Part shown: positions 23,421 through 33,485 of the stretch, in pieces
Layout: the number at the start of each line of letters is the position of its first letter
Numbering within the stretch: the first letter of the stretch is position 1
Assembly: GCA_940671915.1 (NCBI GenBank)
Contig: CALNVZ010000641.1
Span: forward strand, 8,810,658 to 8,874,657
Direction: 5' to 3'
Source of the DNA: Paracentrotus lividus
Taxonomy: Eukaryota; Echinodermata; Echinoidea; Camarodonta; Echinidae
Length of the DNA: 64,000 nucleotides
Notes under the pieces: generated by a model
The model's input: only the letters and a program-made list of their open reading frames with translations
Database searches by the model: none
Told to the model about the DNA's origin: nothing
Program-made: the position numbers and the translations under genes

Positions 23421-24072
23421 AGAAAATGAAAACTGAGTGAATGCTGTCCTGCTGTCCAGAGCATTGAATAGGACTACGTGTGATGCAGGCGCGGATCCAA
23501 GAAAATCGAATTGAATGCATTTCGGGGCCAATGGTCTGGGGACAAAAGCGGCTTATATATTTTACGTATGGGCCCGGTTTATTGTTGTGACTCGGTCTGC
23601 GTCCGCTACTTTGTGATGTGTGACTCTTTTGAAAGCTGGGGGAATGGATTCTGTACTTGTCGCCTTCATTTGCATTTATTCGGTCATGGCGTTTTTTTAG
23701 AATTCAAGAAAGTATCATTGTAATGTAAGGAGTTGTTCTCATTATTGCAGAGATGCAAACACTGCGGATAATTATAACATTAGAAATTAGAACGCAATAA
23801 ATCAAACACCTGAAACAAATGCTTCTCACAAGAGAAAGCATGAATAATACTTTTTACTCCATCATCCAATTTTTGGGAATGCATTCAAATCGAAAGATTT
23901 TCTTTTTTTTGTAAGCAAGACATTTTGTTTTCAGCTATTTTATCAATGTGCGTTATTTGCGTTTCTTATTTCTATGTTATAATTATTCTGTAGTGTTGGC
24001 GTCTAATTTGTGAGACAGAAACAAATATGAAAAAAAATGAGCAGAGAATACAGCCCTCAAAAAAAAGGATTA

Positions 24073-24103
<31 letters not shown>

Positions 24104-24130
24104 GATACGCACTGTATATTTCATTTCAAT
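23421..24130. repeat. Diverged copy of the 35470-35790 repeat with a nested insertion
   Basis: Shares ttaagaaaatga, gaatgctgtcc, gtgactc.tttgaaagc, cttcatttgca and, at the end, ggattac followed by a T run and gatacgca with 35470-35790. Between 23486 and 23616 it carries an extra block absent there, with GTGATG on each side. No gene. Confidence 0.55.
23486..23616. mobile_element. ~130 bp CAGGCGCGGAT...GCGTCCGCTAC element
   Basis: The block begins caggcgcggatccaagaaaa and ends ctgcgtccgctac. Related copies are at 34976-35112 and 39417-39550. GTGATG precedes and follows it here, a candidate target duplication. Confidence 0.55.
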
Positions 24131-24144
24131 TTTTCTGTATCAAT

Positions 24145-24295
24145 CAGGGGCCGCGGAGCGTTTTTGGAAGTGGAGGGGCTGAGCCGAAAGTGGGGGACTG
24201 AAGGGGCTTATTTTTTTTTTTTTTTTGTACACCGTGACGTATGCTGAAAGTGGGGGCTGAAGCCCCCCCCCCCTCCCCCGGCTCGCGGCCCCGTC
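24145..24295. mobile_element. Foldback element, second copy
   Basis: gggccgcggagc at the left and gctcgcggccccg at the right are inverted ends. Inside are ggggctgagccgaaagtggg and the complementary cagc/cccc block around a T-run loop. Related to 3099-3250. Non-coding. Confidence 0.6.
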
Positions 24296-24297
24296 AA

Positions 24298-24706
24298 TTA
24301 ATAATGTGTTGTATGTTGATGGAAATAAAATCAAACTATACAAATACAATGTTGTTTTGTCATACTGATATTTTTTTTTTTTACTTTGGTGTAAAGCTTT
24401 TGAATTTCGGAGCAAATCATTATAATAGATTAGTCATTATTTTTTTTCTTTTCGGTAGAGTATTCCCACGCCGGTCATGCAAAAGAAAACACACGCTTTG
24501 TCATTTTAGTGTTAGCGCTTAATCTGCACGTTTGGATCAACCGTTTGCAAACAATTTTTCTTTAAGACATTTTTGTAGTGACGAGTTCTTTTTCTTGCTC
24601 TTGGTTCATGAATGCGTAGATAAGCGGGATTGATAATGTTGACGCAGTGGCAGACACAATGTGAACACACCGACCTTCAGGAATCTGCAGACATGGCACG
24701 GACAAG
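24298..24706 (-). pseudogene. Partial duplicate of the GPCR last exon and 3' flank
   Basis: Runs parallel to 24707-25130: gtgttgtatgttgat, gaatttcgg, ccggtcatgcaaaagaaaac, and then the exon. It ends abruptly after gacatggcacggacaagaaa. On the - strand one frame reads PLIYAFMNQ, the expected end of TM7. Many one-base indels separate it from 24707-25130, and it lacks the 5' part of the exon. An assembly duplication or a real tandem copy are both possible. Confidence 0.6.
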
Positions 24707-24919
24707 AAATTAATAAAATGTGTTGTATGTTGATAGAAAAATAAAAATCAAACTACACAATAAACAATGTTGTTTTTGTCATACTGATAACTTTTTTTTT
24801 ACTTTGTGTAAAGGCTTTTGAATTTCGGGGAGCAACATCATTACTAATAGATTAGTCATTATTTTTTTTTTCGGTAGAGTTTCCCAACGCCGGTCATGCA
24901 AAAGAAAACACACGCTTTG

Positions 24920-27900
24920 TCATTTTAGTGTTAGCGCCTTAATCTGCACGTTTGGATCACCCGTTTTGCAAAACATTTCTTCTTTAAGACATTTTTGTAT
25001 GTGACGAGTTCTTTTCTTGCTCTCTGGTTCATGAATGCGTAGATAAGCGGATTTGATAATGTTGACGCAGTAGGCAGACCACATTGTGAACCCCGACACC
25101 TTCAGGAACATCTGCAGACATGGCACGGACAAGAAAGAAGGGTCCCAAGCATTGTCTGTGACAGCCAACAGGATCCTGTAACAGAACAGTTCGTGGAAAG
25201 GAATAAAGATGTGAGAGATTGGCATATATGAACAGTATAGGTGGTATCTCTCTTCACAGATACATCTAAGGGACTCGGACAGTGGGAGCCCGAGTCGGGA
25301 CGTCTCCGGTCATTTCTTTCGTCGCGGAGACGTGCGAGATCTTTGCGACGAGAAACATATCATAGATTTAAGCATGTTCGATTTTCCCTCGATTCATGAG
25401 ACATCGCGGAGACTCGGGAGCGTCCCGTGACTAGTCTCCAAACCGTCACAATTCAGTCTCAAACCGTTGCAAACTAGTCTCAAACCCGTCTCGTGGCAAG
25501 TGAGATACACATAAATTGACATATAAGATATTAATGAATATGCTTACTTTATATTAATTTCTCTCATGAAGCAATGGTGGGGTTCTGAACAATAAATATT
25601 TCATTCCTTGATCTTACCTATCAGGGCAACTCGTTTTTGCACTCCAGGTTCTTTTCCTCTCTTGACAACATCAACAGCTTTAACAGTGTCTCCCACTTTC
25701 TCTGCTTTAGAATGTCATTGATGAAGCTTGTTGACTCCTCTTGGTTCCAAATGGTTGGTCCTACCTAACGCTATACTTCACTTCCCTTGTGTTCAAGAGC
25801 TTACACGTACTCGATGATCCTCTGCAACAAGGCCTTGTCTGGCGGGATACAGGTTGTATCTGTGTGGTCAGTCAACTGGCTGTCCCAGCTGCTACCGACG
25901 GACCGTTGTCCGACTGGAGCGATGCATCTGCGGTTTTCATTGTTGTTGAGAAGAAGTGTTCATCTTTTCTCCATCCATCAGGCCTGTCTCTTTTCGTGTT
26001 GCCTGCGTCAGATTGCTGAAGCGCCTCAAACTTTGGCTTCTGCTTCCAGAGAAATAAGCGATGATCGAGTAACACACGTCAGCGCTGGAAGCACAAACCC
26101 GATGATGATTGTCGCATTGATGCGAAACGCTCATCGTCCTCCTCGTCGTCCTTGTACGTGCAGTGCTCGTGTAGTGGACGTATATCATCGTCGATACGAT
26201 CTCGGTGACGGGAAAAGAGCAACGGCGGTTGAGAATGACCACAGGAAGATGATCATGATGCGACCCTGAGGCGACGTTCTGCAGAATTTTTGCCGATGTG
26301 ACGATGAAGACGCGATCCATTGCAATGGCGACTATGGTCATGAAGTTTGCGAGTGAGAAGAGGAGAACGCAGAAGCCATTGAACTGTGGTGGATGTAAAT
26401 CGGAGAAAGCATGAAGAGAGTTTTTTTTTTTTTTTAATATGTAAACTTGGACACGAACCAAAAAATAATTTGATGGCTAACGAAGAGAGCATGGTGAGGG
26501 GGCAAGGCATGTAACGGCCAATAATGTTGCACGACGGGTAATTTCACAATCTGGTCACAAAACACATATTTTACGTCTGGGACCAATATTTGACGTCATA
26601 TCCGAAAGACTGTGATCCGAGCCTCGGTCCTATTCTTATCAGTTTATGGGCCTTTTTAGAGAAAAATACTTAAATCATTTGAATTGCTAAACATTGTGGA
26701 TAATAAAAGCAGCCTAAAACTGATGCGAATCAGACCGAGGTCTGAATACCAGACACGTCTTTCGGATGGTGACGTCACAGGCATGCTTTGGATCTAGGAA
26801 GGACAGAAGAGGTTCAATTTACCCTTAAACGTAGTATTAATATGTTTCTGTCTACCCCCCCCCCCGGCCGCCCCAAGTAAACCGTCTAACCAAGCCCTTA
26901 TTTGTCAATCGCCTGTTGTACTCAGATGAGAGAGAGAGTGAGGGGGGGGGAGGAGGGTGCCGAAGTCTTCCGTATGAAATTCTGGACTTACATGTCATAT
27001 TTTACAATCTATCTAAATTTCCCGTTTCCCCCCCCCGCCCCCAACTCAGGCGGTCAACCATACACTTATGCCTATTCCGGATTCTCATAGATCATGTACA
27101 TACCCCTATCACAGGCTTTTGGAGGGAGGGGGGGGGGCTGCAAAATTACCCCCATTTTCACATGTTTTTCACACGTATTCAGGACCCTATTTCAGGATTT
27201 TTCCTCAAAGAATTGGAATCTACCCCTAATTAGAAAGATTTAGGGGGAAAATGCTAAAATACCCCTATGTAATGTTTTTTTTTCTCGGAATTTTCCCCCT
27301 GCCTGAGCTCATAATATACCCCTTTTCCTGAGACATTGGGAACGAGCAAACATGTAGACATTATGTTTGACTGCTGAGTGAGGTTTCTTTTATCATTGAG
27401 AGGGTATTGGGTAACCTAAATTTGAACATTGGGACGCAATGGAAAGAGAGTACAAAGTCATTAAACTAATAGAGAGTATTATGGATTTAAATAACAAAAA
27501 ATATATATACATTTTTTTAATAGAAATTCTCTTGCAATAGTCGTGTAATGCAATTGATTGGGACAATCCTGTGAATGCTGCTTTTTCAAATGCACACTTT
27601 TGTGGTTGAACACAATGTCAAATAAATCATTATTCAAGTGCCATAAATGTTGTATTACAGAAATGTGATCAAGATTAACATTTCGTGTACTTGCTCTTCA
27701 CTTCTAAAGCATAAAGTTACACCATGCCAGTGTGTCTTTTAGACTTGATTTGTATGTAGATAATGCCAGATTTTATTATTTTTCCTTCAGCAGCGGAGCA
27801 GAGAGACAACTCTCTTTCGACTTTTTTTGGGATGTTGTGTCCGACATGAATGAAAAACAGATCAAAACAAAACACTGCCCCCCCCCCCTCCATAAAGAAG

Positions 27901-30013
27901 CACACATCCTCCACCTATCTTCATGAGTCAAAACGATGGTCACGGATCATTTATACTTGAAACTACTAGTACATGCACCATGCTTTGTCTATAAAAACTT
28001 TATTTTTTATAGAAGATACCCCTTAGAAGGCATTCTTAAAAAGACCATGTCGTGTCCTCTACCCTTTATTTATCATTCTAAAGGCGGGCTCACACTATGC
28101 GACTTGCTGCGGTGCGGTTTTTTTTCAGGAAAACGTTAATATAGGTTTTCCCGGCCAATTTCATACATTTGTCATTCGTTTTCATTTAATGTGTATTTAA
28201 ATTCGTGTGTTTGAAGCGATAGACTGACTTTAGTCAAACAATTTCGTGTTCATGCTCTTAAATTCGTTTTTAGGCACACAAAGTAATGGTTGCAAAGTTC
28301 AAATTCGGATGTAGGCATTTAATTTCATTATTCGTGCATTCAAATTAGTGCGATTTTGAGAATACGGTATGAAATGTCGACCGGGTGGAGACGAATTTGA
28401 ATAGTTATTGCCGAATGTATATGCGTATTATGTGAGGTAGAATGCGCAAATACGAAATCGATCACAACAATCGTTAATTTTGATGATTGAATACGAGTTT
28501 GACTGGCAACATTTCGATGCATCAGCGTATTTTCCGAAAACGAATGCCTCTAATATGCAATTGATTGACAAAACAATGAAATTGGCCGGGAAAACCTATA
28601 TTATTTGATACAAACATTCAAACAAGGAATTTCATAATGTACAATGTTGTGGGTATTCCTATGAAAATTAAAAATGTATTTCAAGGCGATTGCGAACCCC
28701 CTTCTCTGTATAAAGTTTAATTGTTTCAAAATCGCAGTGACGTCACTGCGATCTTGCGATTTTAAGGTAATTTGACCTTTACTCCTAATCAAAGACTCGC
28801 ATTGGAACAGAATTTTGATAAAATTGTTCCTTTACAATTTTTACATCTTTTAAGAGAACTTTGCATGTTTCAAATGTCGCATTAATAATGCAAACTACCA
28901 TTTGTTTAAAAAATCGCACCGCACCAAGCCACATAGTGTGAGCCCGCCTTAATTGATCCCCATGCCTGATGTTAAATCAACAAATCACATTGCATACAGC
29001 CCGATGAGTTCATATTATTTGCCATCTATTATACATGGCCGAATAAAAGATACCACCACACCCATGCCCCCACGTTGAAATTTTTTCGGCTTTCGGTCAA
29101 CCATAAGGTCATATATCAGCTGTAGGGGTAGGTTTAAGATGTCAATCGGCTCAAATCATGTTTAATTTTTCGGTTGTCTTTTTTGTTGTTTTTGTTTGTA
29201 TGTTTGTTTGTTTGTTTTGTTTTTTTTACATTTTGCTCAATTCGGCGCCCCTCTTACTACTTAGGTCAATTTGGCGCCCCTTTCACGTCATTTTGGCACC
29301 CTTTTGGGCGCCTACCCGGGGGGCCTGGGCCCGTAACCCCCCCCCCCTGAATACGCGCATGCGGGACATAACTCACACTTCCCTGGTAAAACATGTAAAA
29401 GATACCACTAAGAAGACCACGCCCATGCCCCTCACCCCACCACCACCATCAAATCAGATCCTTTCCTTTAACCCACTCAATGCCTTATCCTGACTTATAC
29501 TCATATACTTACATATATACCGATAAGTTCGTAGAAACTATTTGCCATTTACAAGATTGTCACCATCAAATCAGATCCTTTCCTTTAACCCACTCAGTGC
29601 CTTACCCTGACTTATACTCATATACTTACATATATACCGATAAGTTGTAGAAACTATTTGCCATTTACAAGATTGTCAATAAAAGATACCACACTAAGAA
29701 AACCCAGTCCCCCTCCCCCACCACCACTACTACCACCACCACCATCAGATCATCTCCCCTCCTTTAACCCCTTAATGCCTGAACCTGACTTATACTCACA
29801 TTGCATACACCCTGATGAGTTCGAAGAAACTCTCCACCATCAAGAGAAGACACCGCTGAGAAGGGCATGCTTGTACAGACCACGCCCAGGTCCCCCATAG
29901 ACAGAGTCAGAATCAAAAGGTTGTGTGGAATACGCCTCAGACTGCGCACGCGCAGGATGATTGAGATTGCGATGACGTTGGTAATGAAGGCGCTAATCAT
30001 AATGATGAAAAGG
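24920..30013 (-). CDS. Rhodopsin-like (class A) GPCR, fragmentary multi-exon gene
   Basis: Three exons on the - strand. Exon A (30013-29800) follows a ttctgcttccag acceptor and ends before GTGAGT. It reads LFIIMISAFITNVIAISIIL (TM1), RVRSLRRIPHNLL, ILTLSMGDLGVV (TM2 with the conserved Asp), and the loop Cys in GVCN. Exon B (26383-25618) starts FNGFCVLLFSLANFM (TM3), then AIAMDRVF, a DRY-type motif. A frame change leads to GRIMIIFLWSFSTAVALF (TM4 with Trp), another to a Cys-bearing acidic loop, then INATIIIGFVLPALTC (TM5 with Pro), a long polar loop 3, and VQKRVALI before GTAAGA. Exon C (25175-24920) gives a TM6/7 loop, FTMWSAYCVN and, one frame over, PLIYAFMNQ, then a basic tail and stop. The N-terminal exon is not found. 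At least three frame breaks: either a recent pseudogene or indel errors. Ligand unknown. Confidence 0.7.
25255..25505. repeat. GAGACG/CGTCTC motif block (related to 30590-31480)
   Basis: Lies in the GPCR intron. Holds cgtctccgg, gtcgcggagacgtgc, gattcatgagacatcgcgga and agtctcaaacccgtctcgtg. The same words make up the long array at 30590-31480. No coding frame. Confidence 0.6.
26590..26777. mobile_element. MITE with TGACGTCA ends
   Basis: tgacgtcatatccgaaagac, cctcggtc and atcagttt on the left are mirrored by aaactgat, gaccgagg, gtctttcggatggtgacgtca on the right. Both arms are about 60 bp. It lies in the GPCR intron between exons A and B. Non-coding. Confidence 0.65.
27040..27385. repeat. 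Dispersed repeat, copy 1 (copy 2 at 30190-30580)
   Basis: Shared landmarks in order: aggcggtcaaccatacac, acaggctttt, attcaggaccctatttcagg-type sequence, ctacccctaa, gggggaaaatgctaaa, cctgagc, atatacccctttcc, gggaacgag and tgtttgac. It lies in the GPCR intron. Non-coding. Confidence 0.65.
27386..28078. other. GPCR intron sequence, nothing recognised
   Basis: AT-rich with short, unconserved frames. The 60-70 aa frames at 27717-27926 overlap on opposite strands and neither resembles a protein I know. Confidence 0.5.
28082..28949. mobile_element. PIF/Harbinger-like non-autonomous element, 868 bp
   Basis: Terminal inverted repeats of about 42 bp: AGGCGGGCTCACACTATG at the left, its reverse complement at the right, both continuing through a tgcggtgcg block. 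TAA sits immediately outside each end (28079-28081 and 28950-28952), matching the 3 bp TWA target duplication of PIF/Harbinger elements. The interior has no transposase. A second inverted-repeat pair lies inside at 28139 and 28603. Confidence 0.78.
28136..28606. mobile_element. Inner inverted-repeat element nested in the Harbinger-like MITE
   Basis: TATAGGTTTTCCCGGCCAAT at the left is mirrored by attggccgggaaaacctata at the right, both followed inward by ttcat/atgaa. Between them, nncgaattt-type words (attcgtgtgt, ttcgtgttc, gaatttgaata) recur. Either nested insertion or internal subterminal repeats. Confidence 0.55.
28953..29075 (-). repeat. Echo of GPCR exon A donor end, most decayed copy
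   Basis: ccccatgcctgatgttaa, then cacattgcatacagcccgat, gagttca, tttgccatc and aaaagataccaccac parallel 29770-29850 and the tandem copies at 29445-29700. On the - strand this is the 3' end of exon A plus its donor. Confidence 0.55.
29232..29360 (-). repeat. Reverse-oriented fragment of the GGCGCC satellite family
   Basis: ggcgcccctcttactactta, ggtcaatttggcgcccc and ttttggcacccttttgggcg are complements of the 6.7-8.3 kb units, and ccccccctgaatacgcgcat is the complement of the border at 6421. It shows that the satellite travels with a defined end. Confidence 0.65.
29445..29700 (-). repeat. Two tandem ~117 bp echoes of the GPCR exon A donor region
   Basis: Two almost identical copies (from accatcaaatcagatccttt to atttgccatttacaagattg, at about 29446 and 29562), followed by aataaaagataccac. 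Both parallel 29735-29850, where cctttaacccc precedes the true exon A end (cattgcatacaccctgatga). The exon part is degraded (atacttacatatataccgat). Confidence 0.6.
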
Positions 30014-30189
30014 CTGGAAGCAGAAAAAGGGAAACGATAAATTTTGGTAACTTTCTCCCTTATAATCTTATCAGTCGAGTCTTTGGATGCAGATTTATTT
30101 TCAAGCGCTTATCGCTCAATAAGAGAGGAATAAACAAACATTCTCAGAATATTCTTATTTGACATTTTCTTATATTTTTGTCGCATTTA

Positions 30190-30585
30190 GTCCCACCCCC
30201 CGACCTAGGCGTATCAACCATACACGTATATTCGTTCCGCCTTAGAGATACTACCCGTCACATGCTTATGGAGGGGAAGCCGTGTCCAAATTATCCATTA
30301 TTACAGGCTTTTTGAAGAGAAGCTGCATCAAATCTTTGGAAGGGAGAAATCTTTGGACATAATTATTCGGGACCGTATTCAAAGATTTTTTTTTTTCCTA
30401 AAAAAATTGAAAACTACCCCTAACTAAAAATAGATCGGGGGAAAATGCTAAAGGACCCCTATTTTAAGGATTTTGGGGCTTTTTTTTCTTTTCCCTTACC
30501 TGAGCCCCTAAAATATACCCCTTTCCCCGAAGAAATCGGGAACGAGAATAATGTCGTATATGTTTGACCGCCTTAGTGGGAGGGG
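30190..30585. repeat. Dispersed repeat, copy 2
   Basis: Parallel to 27040-27385 (tatcaaccatacac, acaggcttttt, ctacccctaac, gggggaaaatgctaaa, atatacccctttcc, gggaacgag, tgtttgaccgcc). Sits directly before the GAGACGTCTC array. Confidence 0.65.
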
Positions 30586-30589
30586 TGGA

Positions 30590-31480
30590 GCGGGCATTCA
30601 GTTCGACGGAATCGTTTCCGCGAAGGATAAAAAGTAGACGTCTCCGCTTTCAAAAACTGTAACAAAGCACTTTCAAAAATCCGTCTCAAAATAGTTTACG
30701 CGACTCATGAAACGTCGCGGAGACGTCTCCGCGATGTCTCCAAAATACGTCTCAAAGTTGTTTCAAAGTAGTTTCCGCGAAGTAAGATACCACCTCCGCG
30801 AAGATTTTCAAAAACTGTCTCAAAGCAGTTTCAAAGAACCCTCTCAAATTAGTTTCCGCGACTCATGAAACGTCTCAGAGACGTCTCGGAGACGTCTCCG
30901 CGACGTCTCCGAAATCCGTCTCAAAGTTGTTTCAAATCCATCTCAAAGTTGTTTCAAAGTAGTTTCCGCGAAGTGAGATACCGCCCTAAAGATTAAGTCT
31001 AAACCTTTTGTCCTATCAATACGTTTACAAACACTGTGACAAAGCACTTTCAGAGAACCGTCTCAAAATAGATTCCGCGACTCATGAAACGTTTCGGAGA
31101 CGTCCCGGGGACGTCTCCGCGACAAGTTTCAAAAATTTGTCGCGGAGACGTTTCATGAGTCGCGTGAACTACTTTTAGACGGTTCTTCGAAAGTACTTTG
31201 TTACAGTTTTTGAAAACTGTCGCGGAGACGTCTCTAATACTTTTTATCCGTCGCAGAGACGTCTCCGTGATGGAATCGTTTCCGCGACGGATAAAAAGTA
31301 TTAGAGGTCTCGGAGACGTCTCAAAGCATTTTCAAGGAACCGTCTCAAAGTAGTTTCCGCGACTAATGAAACGTCTCGAAGATGTCTCCGCGACATCTCC
31401 GAAATCCGTCTCAAAGTTGTTTCAAATCCGTCTCATAGTTGTTTCAAAGTAGTTTCCGCGAAGTGAGATACCATCCTAAA
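30590..31480. repeat. GAGACGTCTC-rich array
   Basis: About 0.9 kb built from a few words in both orientations: ggagacgtctccgcgac, actcatgaaacgtctc, ccgtctcaaag, ttgtttcaaa, gtttccgcgaagtgagatac, ggataaaaagtattagag. The centre at about 31100-31280 turns over: cgtctccgcgacaag is followed by cttgtcgcgg-like mirror blocks. Units of about 120-300 bp recur imperfectly. No coding frame. Confidence 0.7.
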
Positions 31481-31752
31481 AATTAAGTCTAAACCTTTTG
31501 TCCTATCACTCAATACGCCTTTAAACAAATCGAAACTAAGCAGCTCCTGGCTATTATCCAATCAAAACTGGTCCGTTTCCCGTTAGGTTGTGGGAGTTTA
31601 TTGTTTGCTGATGATGATGGGGTTTTATACAAGTCAATATGCACTGTATTTATTATAAACAAAATTAATATTGCTTTCATATAACCAAATGGTCATTTTT
31701 TTTAAATTTCTTTTTAAAGCTATTTACTGGTGTCTGTGACAGGATTGGAAGG

Positions 31753-31756
<4 letters not shown>

Positions 31757-31797
<41 letters not shown>
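31757..31797. repeat. Poly-A tract
   Basis: An uninterrupted A run of about 40 bases followed by a C run. It could be a retroposed 3' tail or a simple repeat. Confidence 0.9.
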
Positions 31798-31798
<1 letters not shown>

Positions 31799-31970
31799 GT
31801 ACGCACTCCTCGTTACCCCCCCCCCCCTAAAAAAAATGAAATAACAACAATAACAAAAAATCCCGTGTCATGATTGATCCCCTCCTATTTTATTCCCACC
31901 CATTTTCTCTATTTTTTTACCGATTTTACAAACAGTGGTTAAAAAGAACAAAAGCACATTTAGTTTACCC

Positions 31971-32050
31971 TTTTATAATAATTCCATATTAAAATTATTA
32001 TATGCAGCCCGGGCTGCATATAATAATCTTAATATGGAATTATTATAAAA
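31971..32050. repeat. Near-perfect 80 bp palindrome
   Basis: ttttataataattccatatt, then ttattatatgcagcc on the left, mirrored by ggctgcatataataa and aatatggaattattataaaa on the right. The centre is cccggg with no loop. Flanking sequence 31905-31970 recurs degraded at 32065-32150. Confidence 0.85.
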
Positions 32051-32296
32051 TAATTATTATAAAATTTCTCCATTATGGATTTTACAAACAGTCATTACAA
32101 AGAAACATTGAATTTACCCTCTTATAAATCCATATGAAAACTATTGTACTTGTTCATACATCCCTTACCTACCGGATGTGAATGTAAATGATTCAAATGT
32201 AATGAAATTAAATATATATCTATAGTGAGATCACAAAACTAGATATTTCATTCACATTTATAGATGTTACGCAGCACGCATAATCACCTTGCTCTC

Positions 32297-32535
32297 TAAT
32301 GCTACAGTCACACAGACACTTATAGTATATACGTTCCGTTGCGTCCAAAAATGATTTTCTTTTCTGCGGATCCCCACGGATGCCTTCCCGTCATAGTCGG
32401 AAGTGGAAATAATGATAATTTCGTTCATTCAGTAAAACAAAGAAATACATAAGAAATAATAGAGCAGAAAAGAAAATAATTTTTGGACGCAACCGGACGT
32501 AACTCAACGTAAGTGTCTGTGTGACTGTAGCATTA
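32297..32535. mobile_element. Hairpin MITE with TAATGCTACAGTCACACAGA ends
   Basis: The left arm (taatgctacagtcacacaga, cacttatagt, cgttgcgtccaaaaatga) is mirrored by the right arm (ttttggacgcaac, aacgtaagtgtctgtgtgac, tgtagcatta). Arms exceed 60 bp. Non-coding. Confidence 0.75.
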
Positions 32536-33250
32536 ACCAAAAAAAACAAAAACAAACTTTTTTTGCTTTCTCTATAGATTTTCTCAAACAAATAAAACGT
32601 CTTTTTTTTTCTTCGCATTATAACTGTTACAAAGTAAGCCTATTATATCAAACAATTGTTATGATAGAAGTTTCAAACTGAAATGAACAAAAGTAAAAAT
32701 TTCAAATCTTATCGTTGCAGTATAAACGATATATCATGGTATATACGATGATATAATAAGGAAGCTTGTATATGAATAATTATGAACGCATGAAAAGATA
32801 AATATCTATGAATTACTAATATTATTTTTATACATTCAAGCATGCAAAATGATCATACAAACCTTGAAAGTTCTAAGACCAACACGATAACAGGCCTACT
32901 GTATTTCTCAGTAGGACCATCGAATAAAAATGTTCCATTTTCGGTTGATCGTAGGTCCTCCATCTTTCTAAATCATAACAGAATGATTCACAGTGATCGA
33001 AACAGTTCCTTTTGAAATTGTGATTCTTCTTTGTGGTAAGTAACAAAATCAGCTGTCATGTAAATAGCTTACAACGAAGATTGGCTCACGCGCACACAAT
33101 TATTATAATGACTCTGCCAATGACGACATCAAGAATAAAATTTCAAAAAAGGGGGAGGGGGGGGGTCAGAAGGAAATGATTTTGTTGGAGGGTTAAAGCT
33201 ACAGACATTTTTGTCGAATCATATTACAACAAGTTGATAAGCATAACTAC
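32536..33250. other. AT-rich spacer, nothing recognised
   Basis: No open frame with recognisable sequence, no inverted repeat found, one G-run at 33150. Confidence 0.5.
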
Positions 33251-33252
33251 AG

Positions 33253-33438
33253 TAAGCGGGGGATCCAGGATTTGAAATAGGGGTGTCCCGCCCCCCCCGC
33301 CCGCTTATCGCACGGCCAGCGTGACGTGAAAACAATTTGATATCTTTTCCTCGCATGGTGTGACGGGGATAAATCTGGGTGTACCAAAATCTGACATTCC
33401 CATTTTGCCCCCCCCCCCTCTTATGAAATCCTGGATCC
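33253..33438. mobile_element. MITE with GGCGGATCCAGGATTT-type ends
   Basis: gggggatccaggatttgaaa on the left is mirrored by gaaatcctggatccgcc on the right, around a C-rich and T-rich interior. The same end type appears at 34300, 38729 and, degraded, at 18508. Confidence 0.6.
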
Positions 33439-33485
33439 GCCAATATCACTATACTGATATTATCCACAGTGCTGACACAAATAGG

